NCBI RefSeq assembly: GCF_023278185.1
Contig: NZ_CP066356.1
Location: 6,564,001 to 6,628,000, forward strand
Direction of reading: 5' to 3'
Source: Bradyrhizobium elkanii USDA 76
Lineage (GTDB): Bacteria; Pseudomonadota; Alphaproteobacteria; Rhizobiales; Xanthobacteraceae
Length of the DNA stretch: 64,000 nt
Position numbers and translations under genes: made by a program. A model generated the notes under the pieces. The model ran no database searches. It had not been told where the DNA came from and saw nothing but the letters and a program-made list of their open reading frames with translations. Positions 17,787 through 26,332 of this stretch are shown here, piece after piece (within the stretch, counting starts at the first letter, position 1; the number at the start of each line of letters is the position of its first letter).

Positions 17787-18536
17787 ATGGCAGAAGCACT
17801 GGTCATCAAGGGTCTCAGCAAGCGCTTCGGCGGCCTGCGCGCCGTGCAGGACGTCAGCTTCACAGTGCAGGAGAACGAGACGGTCGCGCTGATCGGGCCG
17901 AACGGCGCCGGCAAGACCACGAGCTTTCACCTGATCACCGGATTTCACCGGCCGGATTCCGGCTCGGTGGTCGCCTTCGGCCACGAGGTCGTGGGGCTCA
18001 GGCCGCACGATGTCTGCGCGCTCGGCCTTGCCCGCACCTTCCAGGTGGCCAAGCCGTTCGGCGCGATGACCGTGCTCGCCAATGTGATGACCGGCGCGTT
18101 CCTGCGCGACCGCCATATCGCGGCCGCGCGCAACAAGGCGCGCGAGGCGATCGAGTTTGTCGGCCTCGGCGCCAAAGAGCAGACGCCGGCCAAGGACCTC
18201 ACCACCATCGACCAGCGCCGGCTGGAAATGGCCCGCGCGCTGGCAACGCAGCCCAGGATTCTGCTGCTCGATGAGGTGATGGCCGGACTCAACCCGGCCG
18301 AGATCGACCAGGCGGTCGCGCTGGTGAAGAAGCTCTCCGCCAGCGGCCTGACCATCGTGATCGTCGAGCATGTGATGCGCGCGATCATGGCGGTGGCCCG
18401 CCACATCGTGGTGCTCGACCACGGCCAGAAGATCGCCGAGGGCGCGCCGAAGGAGATCGTGGAGAATCCGGAAGTGATCCGCGCCTATCTCGGCTCCTAT
18501 GTGCATCCGCCGGCGCAGGGAGACGATCATGCTTGA
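17787..18536 (+). CDS. Branched-chain amino acid-type ABC ATPase, LivG-like
   Basis: A 249-aa ATPase. Walker A GPNGAGKTT lies near residue 38, followed by FHLITGFHRPDSG; the Walker B region is PRILLLDEVMAGLNPAEI and the switch is VIVEHVMRAIM. The signature is degenerate: where LSGGQ-like sequence is expected, TTIDQRRLEMARALA is seen. Loss of a clear LSYG(E/D)QR motif is worth noting. The ATG at 17787 follows GAGG with 8-base spacing and is preferred to the GTG at 17769, which overlaps livM. It overlaps the LivF-like gene by 8 bases. Confidence 0.88.
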   Translation: MAEALVIKGLSKRFGGLRAVQDVSFTVQENETVALIGPNGAGKTTSFHLITGFHRPDSGSVVAFGHEVVGLRPHDVCALGLARTFQVAKPFGAMTVLANVMTGAFLRDRHIAAARNKAREAIEFVGLGAKEQTPAKDLTTIDQRRLEMARALATQPRILLLDEVMAGLNPAEIDQAVALVKKLSASGLTIVIVEHVMRAIMAVARHIVVLDHGQKIAEGAPKEIVENPEVIRAYLGSYVHPPAQGDDHA

Positions 18537-19233
18537 GCTCTCCCGCGTCAGCGCCAGCTACGGCTCGGTCCCTGCCATCACCGATGTCAGCATCTCCATT
18601 GGCGAAGGCGAAGCCGTCGGCCTGCTCGGTGCCAATGGCGCCGGCAAGAGCACGACGCTGCGCGCCGTCTCCGGCCTCGTCAAACTGTTCGCCGGCAAGG
18701 TCACCTTCGACGGCGTCGACCTCGCGACGCTGCCGCCCTACCGGATTCCCGAGCTCGGCATCGCACACGTCCCGGAGGGCCGTCAGGTGTTCCCGGAGAT
18801 GACGGTGCAGGAGAATCTCGAGATCGGCGCCTATACGCCGAAAGCCAAGGCCGATCGCGCCCGCACGATGGAGCTCGTCTACAGCATCTTCCCGCGGCTC
18901 GCCGACCGCAGGAAACAGCTCGCCGGCACCATGAGCGGCGGCGAGCAGCAGATGGTCGCGGTCGGCCGCGGGCTGATGCTGAAGCCCCGCCTCTTGATGC
19001 TCGACGAGCCGTCGCTCGGCCTGGCCCCCGTGATGACCGACGTCACCTTCGAGAAGATCGGTGAAATCCACAAGATGGGCACCGCGATCCTGCTGGTCGA
19101 GCAGAATGTCAGCCGCGCGCTGTCGCTGGTGCAGCGCGCCTATGTGCTGGAGAGCGGCAACGTGATCATGCAGGGCTCGAGCGCGGAGCTCGCGGGCAAC
19201 AAGCAGGTGCAGGCGGCATATCTCGGGATTTGA
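18529..19233 (+). CDS. Branched-chain amino acid-type ABC ATPase, LivF-like
   Basis: A 234-aa ATPase with Walker A GANGAGKST (residues about 35-43), signature MSGGEQQMVAVGRGL, Walker B RLLMLDEPSLGLAPVM and switch His region ILLVEQNVSRAL (Gln in place of His, normal for LivF). HVPEGRQVFPEMTV is the LivF Q-loop signature. The ATG at 18529 follows CAGGGAGA; the upstream in-frame start at 18499 is not needed. It is the last gene of the operon and is followed by a palindromic repeat. Confidence 0.9.
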   Translation: MLELSRVSASYGSVPAITDVSISIGEGEAVGLLGANGAGKSTTLRAVSGLVKLFAGKVTFDGVDLATLPPYRIPELGIAHVPEGRQVFPEMTVQENLEIGAYTPKAKADRARTMELVYSIFPRLADRRKQLAGTMSGGEQQMVAVGRGLMLKPRLLMLDEPSLGLAPVMTDVTFEKIGEIHKMGTAILLVEQNVSRALSLVQRAYVLESGNVIMQGSSAELAGNKQVQAAYLGI

Positions 19234-19251
19234 GGCATCGTCCGCCAACCC

Positions 19252-19350
19252 GTCATCCTGGGGAGCGCGAAGCGCGTCTCGAAGGATGAATCGGCCACCA
19301 GCCGGGCCGTCGACCCTTCGAGACGCGCGTTCCGCGCTCCTCAGGGTGAC
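19252..19350. repeat. Dispersed palindromic repeat, CTTCGAGACGC / CTCCTCAGGGTGA family
   Basis: Two inverted units: CCTGGGGAGCGCGAAGCGCG followed by TCTCGAAGG, then CCTTCGAGACGCGCG followed by GCGCTCCTCAGGGTGA. The same family occurs at 37340-37436, 42336-42377 and 46277-46377, always between genes. It separates the Liv operon from the convergent sulfatase and could end transcription. Confidence 0.75.
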
Positions 19351-19376
19351 GGTTTGTAAATTCCGCTTGCGTGGCT

Positions 19377-21320
19377 CTACGTCACCGCCGTCCGCTTCGG
19401 CTCGACGATCTCGAACATCCGTGGAAATTCATCCATCAGCGCCATCAATTCACCGAGCCGCTGCGGCTCGCCGGATGCCTTGATCCTGCCGGCATCGACG
19501 GCGTCCTGGAACGTGGTCAGCTTGGCGATGACCTCGTCGAGCACGCTGCGCGCCAGCGTGAAGCTGGCCTGCGCATCGGCCGCCTGCGCACCCCTCACGT
19601 AGGTCAGGGCGGAATTCTCGAGATTGAGCACGAAGGTCTCGCCGGTATCGGTGAAGCTCCAGTTCAGCACGATGCGCTTGCCTTCGGCTTTGGGGCCGTT
19701 GAGGCGGATGCCGAGTACGTCCCAGAGCTGCTCAGTGCGCAGCGCAGCCAGCGTCTCGCGCGGCATCGGCGAGCGCGCCGGCGTCTTCGGCATGCCCTGC
19801 CGCAGCTCCTGCGCGCCGAACAGATAGGCGTTGCGCCAGGTCGAGCTTTCCGCGGCGTAGCCGAGCTGCTCGAACGTATCGGCGAGGAGCGAACGCGCGG
19901 CCTGATTATCAGGCTCGGCGAACACGAGATGACTGACGGCCTGCGCCACGAACCGGAATTCGCCCTTGGCAAAGTCCGCCGCGGCGCGTGTCAGGATCGC
20001 GTCGGCGCCGCCCATATACTCGACATATTTCTTGCCGGCCTCGACCGGCGGCAGCGGATCGAGATTGACCGGATTGGCGTCGTACCAGCCGAGATATTTC
20101 TGGTAGATCGCCTTCACATTGTGCCTGATGTGGCCGTAATAGCCGCGGCCGTGCCAGGCGCCCTCCAGACTCTGCGGCAGCCGGATCGTCTCGGCGATCT
20201 CGGCCGCGTTGAGCCCGTGGTTCATCAGCCGGATGGTCTGGTCATGGGCGTATTTGTAGAGGTCGCGCTGCTCGCGGATCATGCTGTCGATCCGCGCCTG
20301 CCCCCACACCGGCCAGTGGTGCTGGCCGCACATCGCTTCCGCCTTGCCGCCCCACATCTGCAGCGCCTCGCCGAGATATTTCGACCACGCCAGCGCATCG
20401 CGCACATCGGCGCCGCGGAACGGCAGCAGATTGTGGAAATTATGCGTGCAGTTCTCCGCGAGGTTCAACAGCTTGTAGCGCGGGATGAAGAAATGCATCT
20501 CCGCCGGCGCCTCGCTGTTCGGCGCCATCTGGAATTCGAACTCGACGCCGTCGATCACGCGCCTGTCGCCGGTCGCAATGATCAAATCGGTCGGCCGCAG
20601 CAGCGCTACGCCGCCCGCCGCCATGGTCTTGCCGAGGCCGCAATCAACGTGGCCGCGCACGCCCTTGGCGAGGAACGGCCCGAACTGGTATTGCGCACGG
20701 CGCAGCATCGCCGGCCCCGCGATGATGTTCTCGGAGACCGCGTGCTCCATGAAGAAGTTCGGCGCGAGAATCGGCACGCCCGCCGCCAGCATGGCGTCGT
20801 CGAGCACACCGCGCGCACCGCCCCAATGGTCGGTGTGGGTATGCGTGAAGATCACGGCGGCGACCGGCCGCTTGCCGCGATGCCGGAAGTACAATTCCAT
20901 CGCGGCGCGCGCGCCCTCGATCGAGGTCAGCGTGTCGACCACGATGACGCCCTTGTCACCCTCGATCAGCGTCATGTTGGCGATGTCCAGGCCGCGCACC
21001 TGGTAGACGCCCGGCACCACCTCGAACAGGCCGTGATGCATGTTGAGCCGCGACTGCCGCCACAGGCTTGGATCGACGGTCGCGGGCGCCTTCTCCTCCG
21101 ACAGGAATCCGTAAGGCTCCAGACTCCAGACCACCCTGCCCTGGGCCGAGGTGACGCGTGCGTTCTCGATGGTGCCGAGAAAGCCGCGCGCGGCGTCGTC
21201 GAAGTCCCTGGTGTCGGCGAAGGGCAGCGCCTTCAGCGTCGCCGCGTGCTGGGCGATGACCGGCGCGGACGCCGCCTTCGGTGCTTCGTGCGACGCTTCA
21301 CCTGCGGTTGGCTGGGTCAT
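19377..21320 (-). CDS. Alkyl sulfatase-like metallo-beta-lactamase-fold hydrolase
   Basis: A 647-aa protein, the length of type III alkylsulfatases such as SdsA1 (sulfate ester to alcohol plus sulfate). The zinc site is THTHTDHWGG (H160, H162, D164, H165) inside FTHTHTDHWGGARG. The alpha-helical dimerisation part follows, and the C-terminal about 120 residues are an SCP2-like domain (TLARSVLDEVIAKLTTFQDA). The start MTQPTAGEASHEAPK shows no signal peptide, so it may be cytoplasmic, unlike secreted SdsA1. It lies 49 bases after the monooxygenase gene, probably in one operon under the divergent IclR regulator. Confidence 0.88.
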   Translation of the reverse strand: MTQPTAGEASHEAPKAASAPVIAQHAATLKALPFADTRDFDDAARGFLGTIENARVTSAQGRVVWSLEPYGFLSEEKAPATVDPSLWRQSRLNMHHGLFEVVPGVYQVRGLDIANMTLIEGDKGVIVVDTLTSIEGARAAMELYFRHRGKRPVAAVIFTHTHTDHWGGARGVLDDAMLAAGVPILAPNFFMEHAVSENIIAGPAMLRRAQYQFGPFLAKGVRGHVDCGLGKTMAAGGVALLRPTDLIIATGDRRVIDGVEFEFQMAPNSEAPAEMHFFIPRYKLLNLAENCTHNFHNLLPFRGADVRDALAWSKYLGEALQMWGGKAEAMCGQHHWPVWGQARIDSMIREQRDLYKYAHDQTIRLMNHGLNAAEIAETIRLPQSLEGAWHGRGYYGHIRHNVKAIYQKYLGWYDANPVNLDPLPPVEAGKKYVEYMGGADAILTRAAADFAKGEFRFVAQAVSHLVFAEPDNQAARSLLADTFEQLGYAAESSTWRNAYLFGAQELRQGMPKTPARSPMPRETLAALRTEQLWDVLGIRLNGPKAEGKRIVLNWSFTDTGETFVLNLENSALTYVRGAQAADAQASFTLARSVLDEVIAKLTTFQDAVDAGRIKASGEPQRLGELMALMDEFPRMFEIVEPKRTAVT

Positions 21321-21369
21321 TACTCAAGCACTCCTCGTTTGGCGAACATCAGTTTCGATCGCGCTTCCG

Positions 21370-23190
21370 TCAGCGGAATTGCACGCCCTCGAACTGGCCG
21401 CTGCGGCGCCAGCCGTCGATATATTTGAAGTAGGCCAGCGCGCCCGAGGGATGCCCGACATTGAGCTTGGCCGCGGGACCGGGCTCACGGCCCTCATTGT
21501 TGTAGTAGCCGGGCGTGCAATCCGGCCCGCCGATCATCCGGCCGACGCCGGTCAACAGCAGTTCGACCCAGCGATCCTCGGCTTCCTTGCTGACTTCGAT
21601 TTCCTTGAAGCCGTTGTCCTGCGCATGGCCGACCATCAGCGCGATGGTGCGCGCCGCTTCGGTCAGGTTGTGCGGCACATTGGAGATCAGATTGGCGCCC
21701 TGGGTCGGCTGCACGAAGAACACGTTGGGGAAGCCGTGCACGTGGATGCCGTGCTTGGTGCGCATGCCCTCGGCCCAATGCTCCGACAGCTTGACGCCAT
21801 CGCGGCCGGTGAGATCGAAGCCCGCGCGCCGCTTGTACTCGGTACCGACCTCGAATCCCGACGCATAGATGATGCAATCGAGCTGATATTCCTTGCCCGC
21901 GACGACGATCCCGTTCTCGGTGATCTCCTCGACGCCCTTGCCGTCGGTATCGACCAGATGGGTGCCAGGGGCGTTGAACGCCTGTAGATAGGCGTCGTGG
22001 AAGCACGGCCGCTTGCAGAGCTGGCCGTACCAGGCCTTGAGGTTCTTGGCGGTGTCGGCATCGCGGACGATGGTGTCGATCCGGTTGCGGATTTCCTCCA
22101 TCTTCTCGAAGTCGGAATCCTCGAACGCCGCCCGCATGTTTTCCACGCTTCGCTGCTCGCGCGGCAGCAGCATGATCTTGGCGCGGATCCGCTTCGACAG
22201 GTCGGTCCAGCCGTCCTGCACCAGATCCTCCTCGGCCGATCCGCCGGCCTGGTTGGCGGTGAAATTCTCCAGCCAGCGCTGTTGCCAGCCCGGGGTCGCG
22301 ATCTCGGCGAACCAGTCCGGATCGATCGGCCCGTTGCCGCGCACGTCGACCGACGACGGCGTGCGCTGGAATACGTAGAGCTCCTTGCAGGCGCGCGCGA
22401 GGTGCGGAATGCATTGCACCGAGGTCGCGCCGGTGCCGATGATGCCGACGCGCTTGTCGGCAAGCCTCTCCATCAGCACGCCCTTGGGATCGCCGCCGGT
22501 GTAGTCGTAATCCCAGCGGCTGGTGTGGAACGAGTGGCCCTTGAAGCACTCGATGCCGGGAATGCCGGGCAGCTTCGGCACGTGCAGCGGGCCAGTGCCG
22601 ATGCCGACATATTGCGCGGTGAAGGCGTCGCCGCGCGTGGTGCGGATGATCCAGCGCGATCGCGCGGCGTCCCAATCGAGGCTCGTCACCTCGGTGTGAA
22701 ACAGCGCGTTGTCATAAAGATTGAACTGCCGGCCGATCCGCTGGCAGTGCGCCAGGATCTCGGGCGCATGCGCGTATTTCTCGGACGGCATGTGGCCGGT
22801 CTCTTCGAGCAGCGGCATGTAGACCATCGACGCCGTGTCGCACTGCGCGCCGGGATACCGGTTCCAGTACCATGTGCCGCCGAAATCGCCGCCCTTCTCG
22901 ACAATGCGGACATCCTCGATCCCGGCCTCGGTCAGCCGCGCCGCGGTGGCGAGCCCGGCGAAGCCGCCGCCGATGAAGGCGAAGGTGACGTGATCGGTCT
23001 TCGGTGCGCGCTCAGCGACCGGCGTGTAGGGATCGTCGAGATAATGCGCGAGCTGGCCCTTGATCTGGAGATACTGGTCATTGCCATCGGGACGCAGCCG
23101 CTTGTTGCGCTCCTCCTGATACTTCAGGCGCAGCCGCTCCTTGTCGATCGCGGATGGTTTTGCGTCTCGGGCTTGCTCGGTCATCGTCAT
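21370..23190 (-). CDS. Flavin-containing Baeyer-Villiger-type monooxygenase
   Basis: A 606-aa NADPH- and FAD-dependent oxygenase. The FAD Rossmann motif is GGGFAG (residues 74-79), the BVMO fingerprint is FKGHSFHTSRWDY (about 213-225), and the NADP motif is GTGATS (about 250). The length and the N-terminal extension resemble cyclohexanone/phenylacetone monooxygenase relatives. It would turn a ketone into an ester. It is the first gene of a pair with the alkylsulfatase-like gene; an IclR regulator is divergent. Together they suggest use of a surfactant-like or terpenoid substrate, which is inference. Confidence 0.88.
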   Translation of the reverse strand: MTMTEQARDAKPSAIDKERLRLKYQEERNKRLRPDGNDQYLQIKGQLAHYLDDPYTPVAERAPKTDHVTFAFIGGGFAGLATAARLTEAGIEDVRIVEKGGDFGGTWYWNRYPGAQCDTASMVYMPLLEETGHMPSEKYAHAPEILAHCQRIGRQFNLYDNALFHTEVTSLDWDAARSRWIIRTTRGDAFTAQYVGIGTGPLHVPKLPGIPGIECFKGHSFHTSRWDYDYTGGDPKGVLMERLADKRVGIIGTGATSVQCIPHLARACKELYVFQRTPSSVDVRGNGPIDPDWFAEIATPGWQQRWLENFTANQAGGSAEEDLVQDGWTDLSKRIRAKIMLLPREQRSVENMRAAFEDSDFEKMEEIRNRIDTIVRDADTAKNLKAWYGQLCKRPCFHDAYLQAFNAPGTHLVDTDGKGVEEITENGIVVAGKEYQLDCIIYASGFEVGTEYKRRAGFDLTGRDGVKLSEHWAEGMRTKHGIHVHGFPNVFFVQPTQGANLISNVPHNLTEAARTIALMVGHAQDNGFKEIEVSKEAEDRWVELLLTGVGRMIGGPDCTPGYYNNEGREPGPAAKLNVGHPSGALAYFKYIDGWRRSGQFEGVQFR

Positions 23191-23278
23191 CGGAAGGCGC
23201 CTCGCTCTACCGGTTCCTTGTCCTTATTCCTTGCAGATAAACCGATATCGACACGATTTGCAAATTCATTCCGATATA

Positions 23279-23308
23279 TTGACAAATCCGGCCACCTGAG
23301 ACCAATAT
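23279..23308 (+). promoter_or_regulatory. Candidate promoter of the IclR gene, leaderless
   Basis: TTGACA (23279-23284) and CAATAT (23303-23308) are separated by 18 bases. The predicted start of transcription (about 23315) falls on the IclR ATG at 23314, and no Shine-Dalgarno precedes that ATG, so the mRNA may be leaderless. Just upstream, CCGATATCGACA and CCGATATATTGACA form an imperfect direct repeat that could be the regulator's binding site in the shared 123-base divergent region. Confidence 0.4.
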
Positions 23309-23313
23309 TCCGT

Positions 23314-24102
23314 ATGACAGCATCTTCCCCTGCCGAGGTTCAGGCGGATCCGTCCTTCGCCACCACCCTGGCGCATGGGCTCGACGTGCTGGCGGCGTTT
23401 CGCCGTCATCCGGGCTCGCTGTCGAACGCCGAACTCGCGTTGCATACCGGCCTGTCGCGGCCGACGGTGTCGCGGCTGACCTACACGCTCGAGCAACTCG
23501 GCTATCTCAGGCGCGACACCAAGGGTCGCTTCGTGCTTGGCCTCGGCGCGCTCGCCGCCGCCTATCCCGTGTTGTCCGCGCTGAAGGTGCGTCAGCTGGC
23601 ACGTCCGCTGATGCGCGACTTCGCGACCTATGCCGGCGGCACGGTGTCGATCGCGATGCCGTTCGGCATCGACTTCATCTATGTCGAAACGCTGCGCACG
23701 ACGGATACGGCGCCGCATGTGCCCGACGTCGGCTTTGTCAGCACGCTGGCGCCAACCGCGGTCGGGCGCGCACTGCTGTCGCTGTTCACCGAGGAAGAGC
23801 TCGGCGCCTATGTCGTGCGCGTCAAGGCCGAGCGCCCCGACGAGTTCGATTACGTGCAGAAGCGCACCTTGCCCGATGTGGAATTGTGCCGCGACCGCGG
23901 CTTTGCCGTCTCGCTCGGCGAATGGCGGCGCGAGATCTTCGGCGTCGCCGCCCCGCTCTATCGCACGCCGACCGGCGAATGCCTGTCGGTCAATTGCGGC
24001 GTCCCCTCCTTCCGCTTCAGCGCCGAGCAGATCGAGCGCGAATGCGGCCCGCGCATCCTCGGACTCGCCCGCAGCATCCGCGCGCTGGTGGAGGAAGGCT
24101 AA
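23314..24102 (+). CDS. IclR family transcriptional regulator
   Basis: A 262-aa regulator. The winged helix-turn-helix is at residues about 18-75 (AHGLDVLAAFRRHPGSLSNA, SRPTVSRLTYTLEQLGYL) and the IclR effector domain follows (GLGALAAAYPVLSALKVRQL; ECLSVNCGVPSFRFSAEQI). The ATG at 23314 gives a domain-complete protein; the frame is open far upstream through the monooxygenase, which is an artefact. It is divergent from, and probably controls, the monooxygenase-sulfatase pair. Confidence 0.88.
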   Translation: MTASSPAEVQADPSFATTLAHGLDVLAAFRRHPGSLSNAELALHTGLSRPTVSRLTYTLEQLGYLRRDTKGRFVLGLGALAAAYPVLSALKVRQLARPLMRDFATYAGGTVSIAMPFGIDFIYVETLRTTDTAPHVPDVGFVSTLAPTAVGRALLSLFTEEELGAYVVRVKAERPDEFDYVQKRTLPDVELCRDRGFAVSLGEWRREIFGVAAPLYRTPTGECLSVNCGVPSFRFSAEQIERECGPRILGLARSIRALVEEG

Positions 24103-24164
24103 CAGGCGAACCGGCGGCACGGGCTGCATCACCTCATTGCGAACCGACGACGGCCGCGGTCACA

Positions 24165-25268
24165 CTAGTCATGCGATGCCGGCCCGCTGTCGCGGTAGGC
24201 CCACAGGCATTCGCGCGGCAACGCGACCTGTGCCTCGACGCCGACCTGATGGCGCGCGGCGGTGCCGAGTTCGATCGCTTCCAGCCGTTTGCCGAACAGC
24301 TCAATGCCGTAGGCGGTCTGGGTGCCCTGATATCTGCGGTCGAGCACCTTTGCCGCGAACGTGTTGGCGCCGTCGGGGCGGCCGATCGCGATGTTCTCGG
24401 GCCGCAGCGCGATCCGCACTTTCTCGTCGGGATTAAGCGTCTGGCACAGCGTGACCTCGCCTTGCCGGCCGTCACCGAAATCGACCACGCCATAGCGGCC
24501 GTCGCATGTGACGAGCCTGCCCGCGAGCTCGTTGGTGGCGCCGGTGAAATTGGCGACGAACAGATCGGCCGGACGATTGTAGATCATGTCGGGCGTGTCC
24601 ATCTGCAACAGCTTGCCGTCGCGCATCACGCCGATCCGGTCGCCAAGCACGACCGCCTCGGCCTGGTCATGGGTGACGTAGAGCGCGGTCATGCCGGTCT
24701 GCTTGAGGATGACGCGAAGGTCGTCCCGCAGCCGCAGGCGCAGTTTGGCATCGAGGTTCGACAGCGGCTCGTCGAGCAGCAGGAGTTGCGGCCGGTACAC
24801 CATGCTGCGCGCCAGCGCGACGCGCTGCATCTGGCCGCCCGACAACGCCACCACCGGCCGGTCGGCATAATCGGACAGTCCGACCAGCGCCAGCGCCTCC
24901 TCGACCATGCGGCCAGCATCGGCGCGCCCGATCTTGCGGTGCTTCAGCGGATAGATCACGTTCTGCCGCACCGTCATATGCGGCCACACCGCATAGGACT
25001 GGAACACCATGCCGAGATCGCGCGAACGCGGCGGCACGAGGATGCCGCTTGCCGGCGACGAGACCACCCGCCCGGAAATGCTTATCTCGCCACCGGTCGG
25101 ATGCTCGAGCCCGGCGACGCAGCGCAGCGTCGTGGTCTTGCCGCAGCCGGACGGCCCCAGCAGCACCACGATCTCGCCGGCCGGCACGCCAAAGCTGACG
25201 CCGTCGATGGCCGGACGGCCGATCGAAAACTGCTTCCTGAGATCGGTGACTTCGAGCGTCGCCGTCAT
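24165..25268 (-). CDS. ABC transporter ATPase, Fe(3+)/polyamine/thiamine type
   Basis: A 367-aa ATPase. Walker A GPSGCGKTT (residues 38-46), Q-loop MVFQSYAVWPHMTVRQNV, signature LSGGQMQRVALARS, Walker B LLLLDEPLSNLDAKL, and H-loop YVTHDQAEA. A C-terminal TOBE-type domain starts near residue 245. This is the CUT1/AfuC/PotA class. It lies 15 bases after the binding-protein gene, so the order is permease, binding protein, ATPase. It converges with the IclR gene. Confidence 0.9.
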   Translation of the reverse strand: MTATLEVTDLRKQFSIGRPAIDGVSFGVPAGEIVVLLGPSGCGKTTTLRCVAGLEHPTGGEISISGRVVSSPASGILVPPRSRDLGMVFQSYAVWPHMTVRQNVIYPLKHRKIGRADAGRMVEEALALVGLSDYADRPVVALSGGQMQRVALARSMVYRPQLLLLDEPLSNLDAKLRLRLRDDLRVILKQTGMTALYVTHDQAEAVVLGDRIGVMRDGKLLQMDTPDMIYNRPADLFVANFTGATNELAGRLVTCDGRYGVVDFGDGRQGEVTLCQTLNPDEKVRIALRPENIAIGRPDGANTFAAKVLDRRYQGTQTAYGIELFGKRLEAIELGTAARHQVGVEAQVALPRECLWAYRDSGPASHD

Positions 25269-25283
25269 CGCCGCACCATCAGC

Positions 25284-26309
25284 CTATTGCCGGTAGCCAA
25301 ACGTCTTGTCCCAGTCCGCGACCCACGCCGCATGCAGCTTCACATACTCGTCGAACTTCGGATACCAGAGCTTGACCACCTTTGGATCGAACCCCTCCGG
25401 ATATGCCGGCGGCGCCTTCAGGGATGTGAGGTTGCCGAGCTCCTTGATCATGAAGGTCTGTCCTTCCTTGGACAGGCACCAGTTCAGGAACAGCTTTGCT
25501 GCGTTGGGGTGAGCCGCCGTCTTCGGAATCCCGGTCGCGTAGGGATTGACCGGAGCACCTTCAGGCGGAAAGAAGATCTCGATCGGCGCGCCGTCCTTCT
25601 TCTTTTGGTAGATCACGTTGTAGAGCAGCGGCGCGATCGCGATCTCGCCGCGCACCAGCGCATCGGCCGTCGGCGCGCCGGAGGGATACAGCACCGGATG
25701 GGTCGCCGCCTGCCTGGCCCAGTAGTCCTCGCCGAGCACCTGGCGCTCGAACATGATCCGCGTCCAGGTGGTGCCGCCGGACTGCGCGAACACCTGCCCG
25801 ATCAACTTGTCATATTGCGGCTTGGTCAGGTCCATCCAGGATTTCGGCGGGTCCTTCACCAGCTCGGTGTTGTAGGCGATCGACCAGGCGATCGTCGCGC
25901 GCGGCCAGTATTTCGGCGAGATCAGCGCGTGCGGATCGTAATCGGCCGCGTTCGGCGGCGCGTAATCCTGGAACAGGTCTTCCAGCGGCTGCATCAGCGC
26001 GCGGTCGGAATGGTCGACGACATCGGCGATCAGCTTGCCGGCCGCGGCCTCCGTCTTGACGCGGGTGATCAGCTGGCCGCCGGGCGCGCGGACCATCTCG
26101 ACCTTGATCTCGGGAAAGCGCTTGTTGAAGGCCTTGATCACCTGCTGCTCGATCTCGGCGAAGTTCGCGGTGTAAAAGACGAGCTTGCCTTCGGACTTGG
26201 CCGCCGCGATCAACTCCGCCGAGCCGAACTCCTGCGCCTGTGCAGCAGGCACCAATGCAAGCGCCGCCACGCTTGCCAAGGCCAGTGTGGTGAAGGTTCG
26301 TCTATCCAT
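25284..26309 (-). CDS. Periplasmic iron-type substrate-binding protein (SBP family 1, AfuA-like)
   Basis: A 341-aa periplasmic protein. The signal MDRRTFTTLALASVAALALV ends near AQAQE and is of the Tat/Sec-mixed kind. The mature start LIAAAKSEGKLVFYTANFAE is typical of ferric-ion and related (AfuA, phosphonate, thiamine) binding proteins. Further motifs are IAWSIAYNTELVKDPPKSW and GIPKTAAHPNAAKLFLNW. The ATG at 26309 follows GGGGAGGATT. It sits between the permease and ATPase genes. The exact ligand is not evident; the ferric-binding tyrosine pair was not confirmed. Confidence 0.88.
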   Translation of the reverse strand: MDRRTFTTLALASVAALALVPAAQAQEFGSAELIAAAKSEGKLVFYTANFAEIEQQVIKAFNKRFPEIKVEMVRAPGGQLITRVKTEAAAGKLIADVVDHSDRALMQPLEDLFQDYAPPNAADYDPHALISPKYWPRATIAWSIAYNTELVKDPPKSWMDLTKPQYDKLIGQVFAQSGGTTWTRIMFERQVLGEDYWARQAATHPVLYPSGAPTADALVRGEIAIAPLLYNVIYQKKKDGAPIEIFFPPEGAPVNPYATGIPKTAAHPNAAKLFLNWCLSKEGQTFMIKELGNLTSLKAPPAYPEGFDPKVVKLWYPKFDEYVKLHAAWVADWDKTFGYRQ

Positions 26310-26332
26310 CGCAATCCTCCCCTTGTTCGTTG

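Noticed and set aside
21997..23313. Open plus-strand frame upstream of the IclR domain
   Set aside because: It lies antisense to the monooxygenase and has the Arg/Asp/His-rich look of a shadow frame; the IclR domain is complete from 23314.
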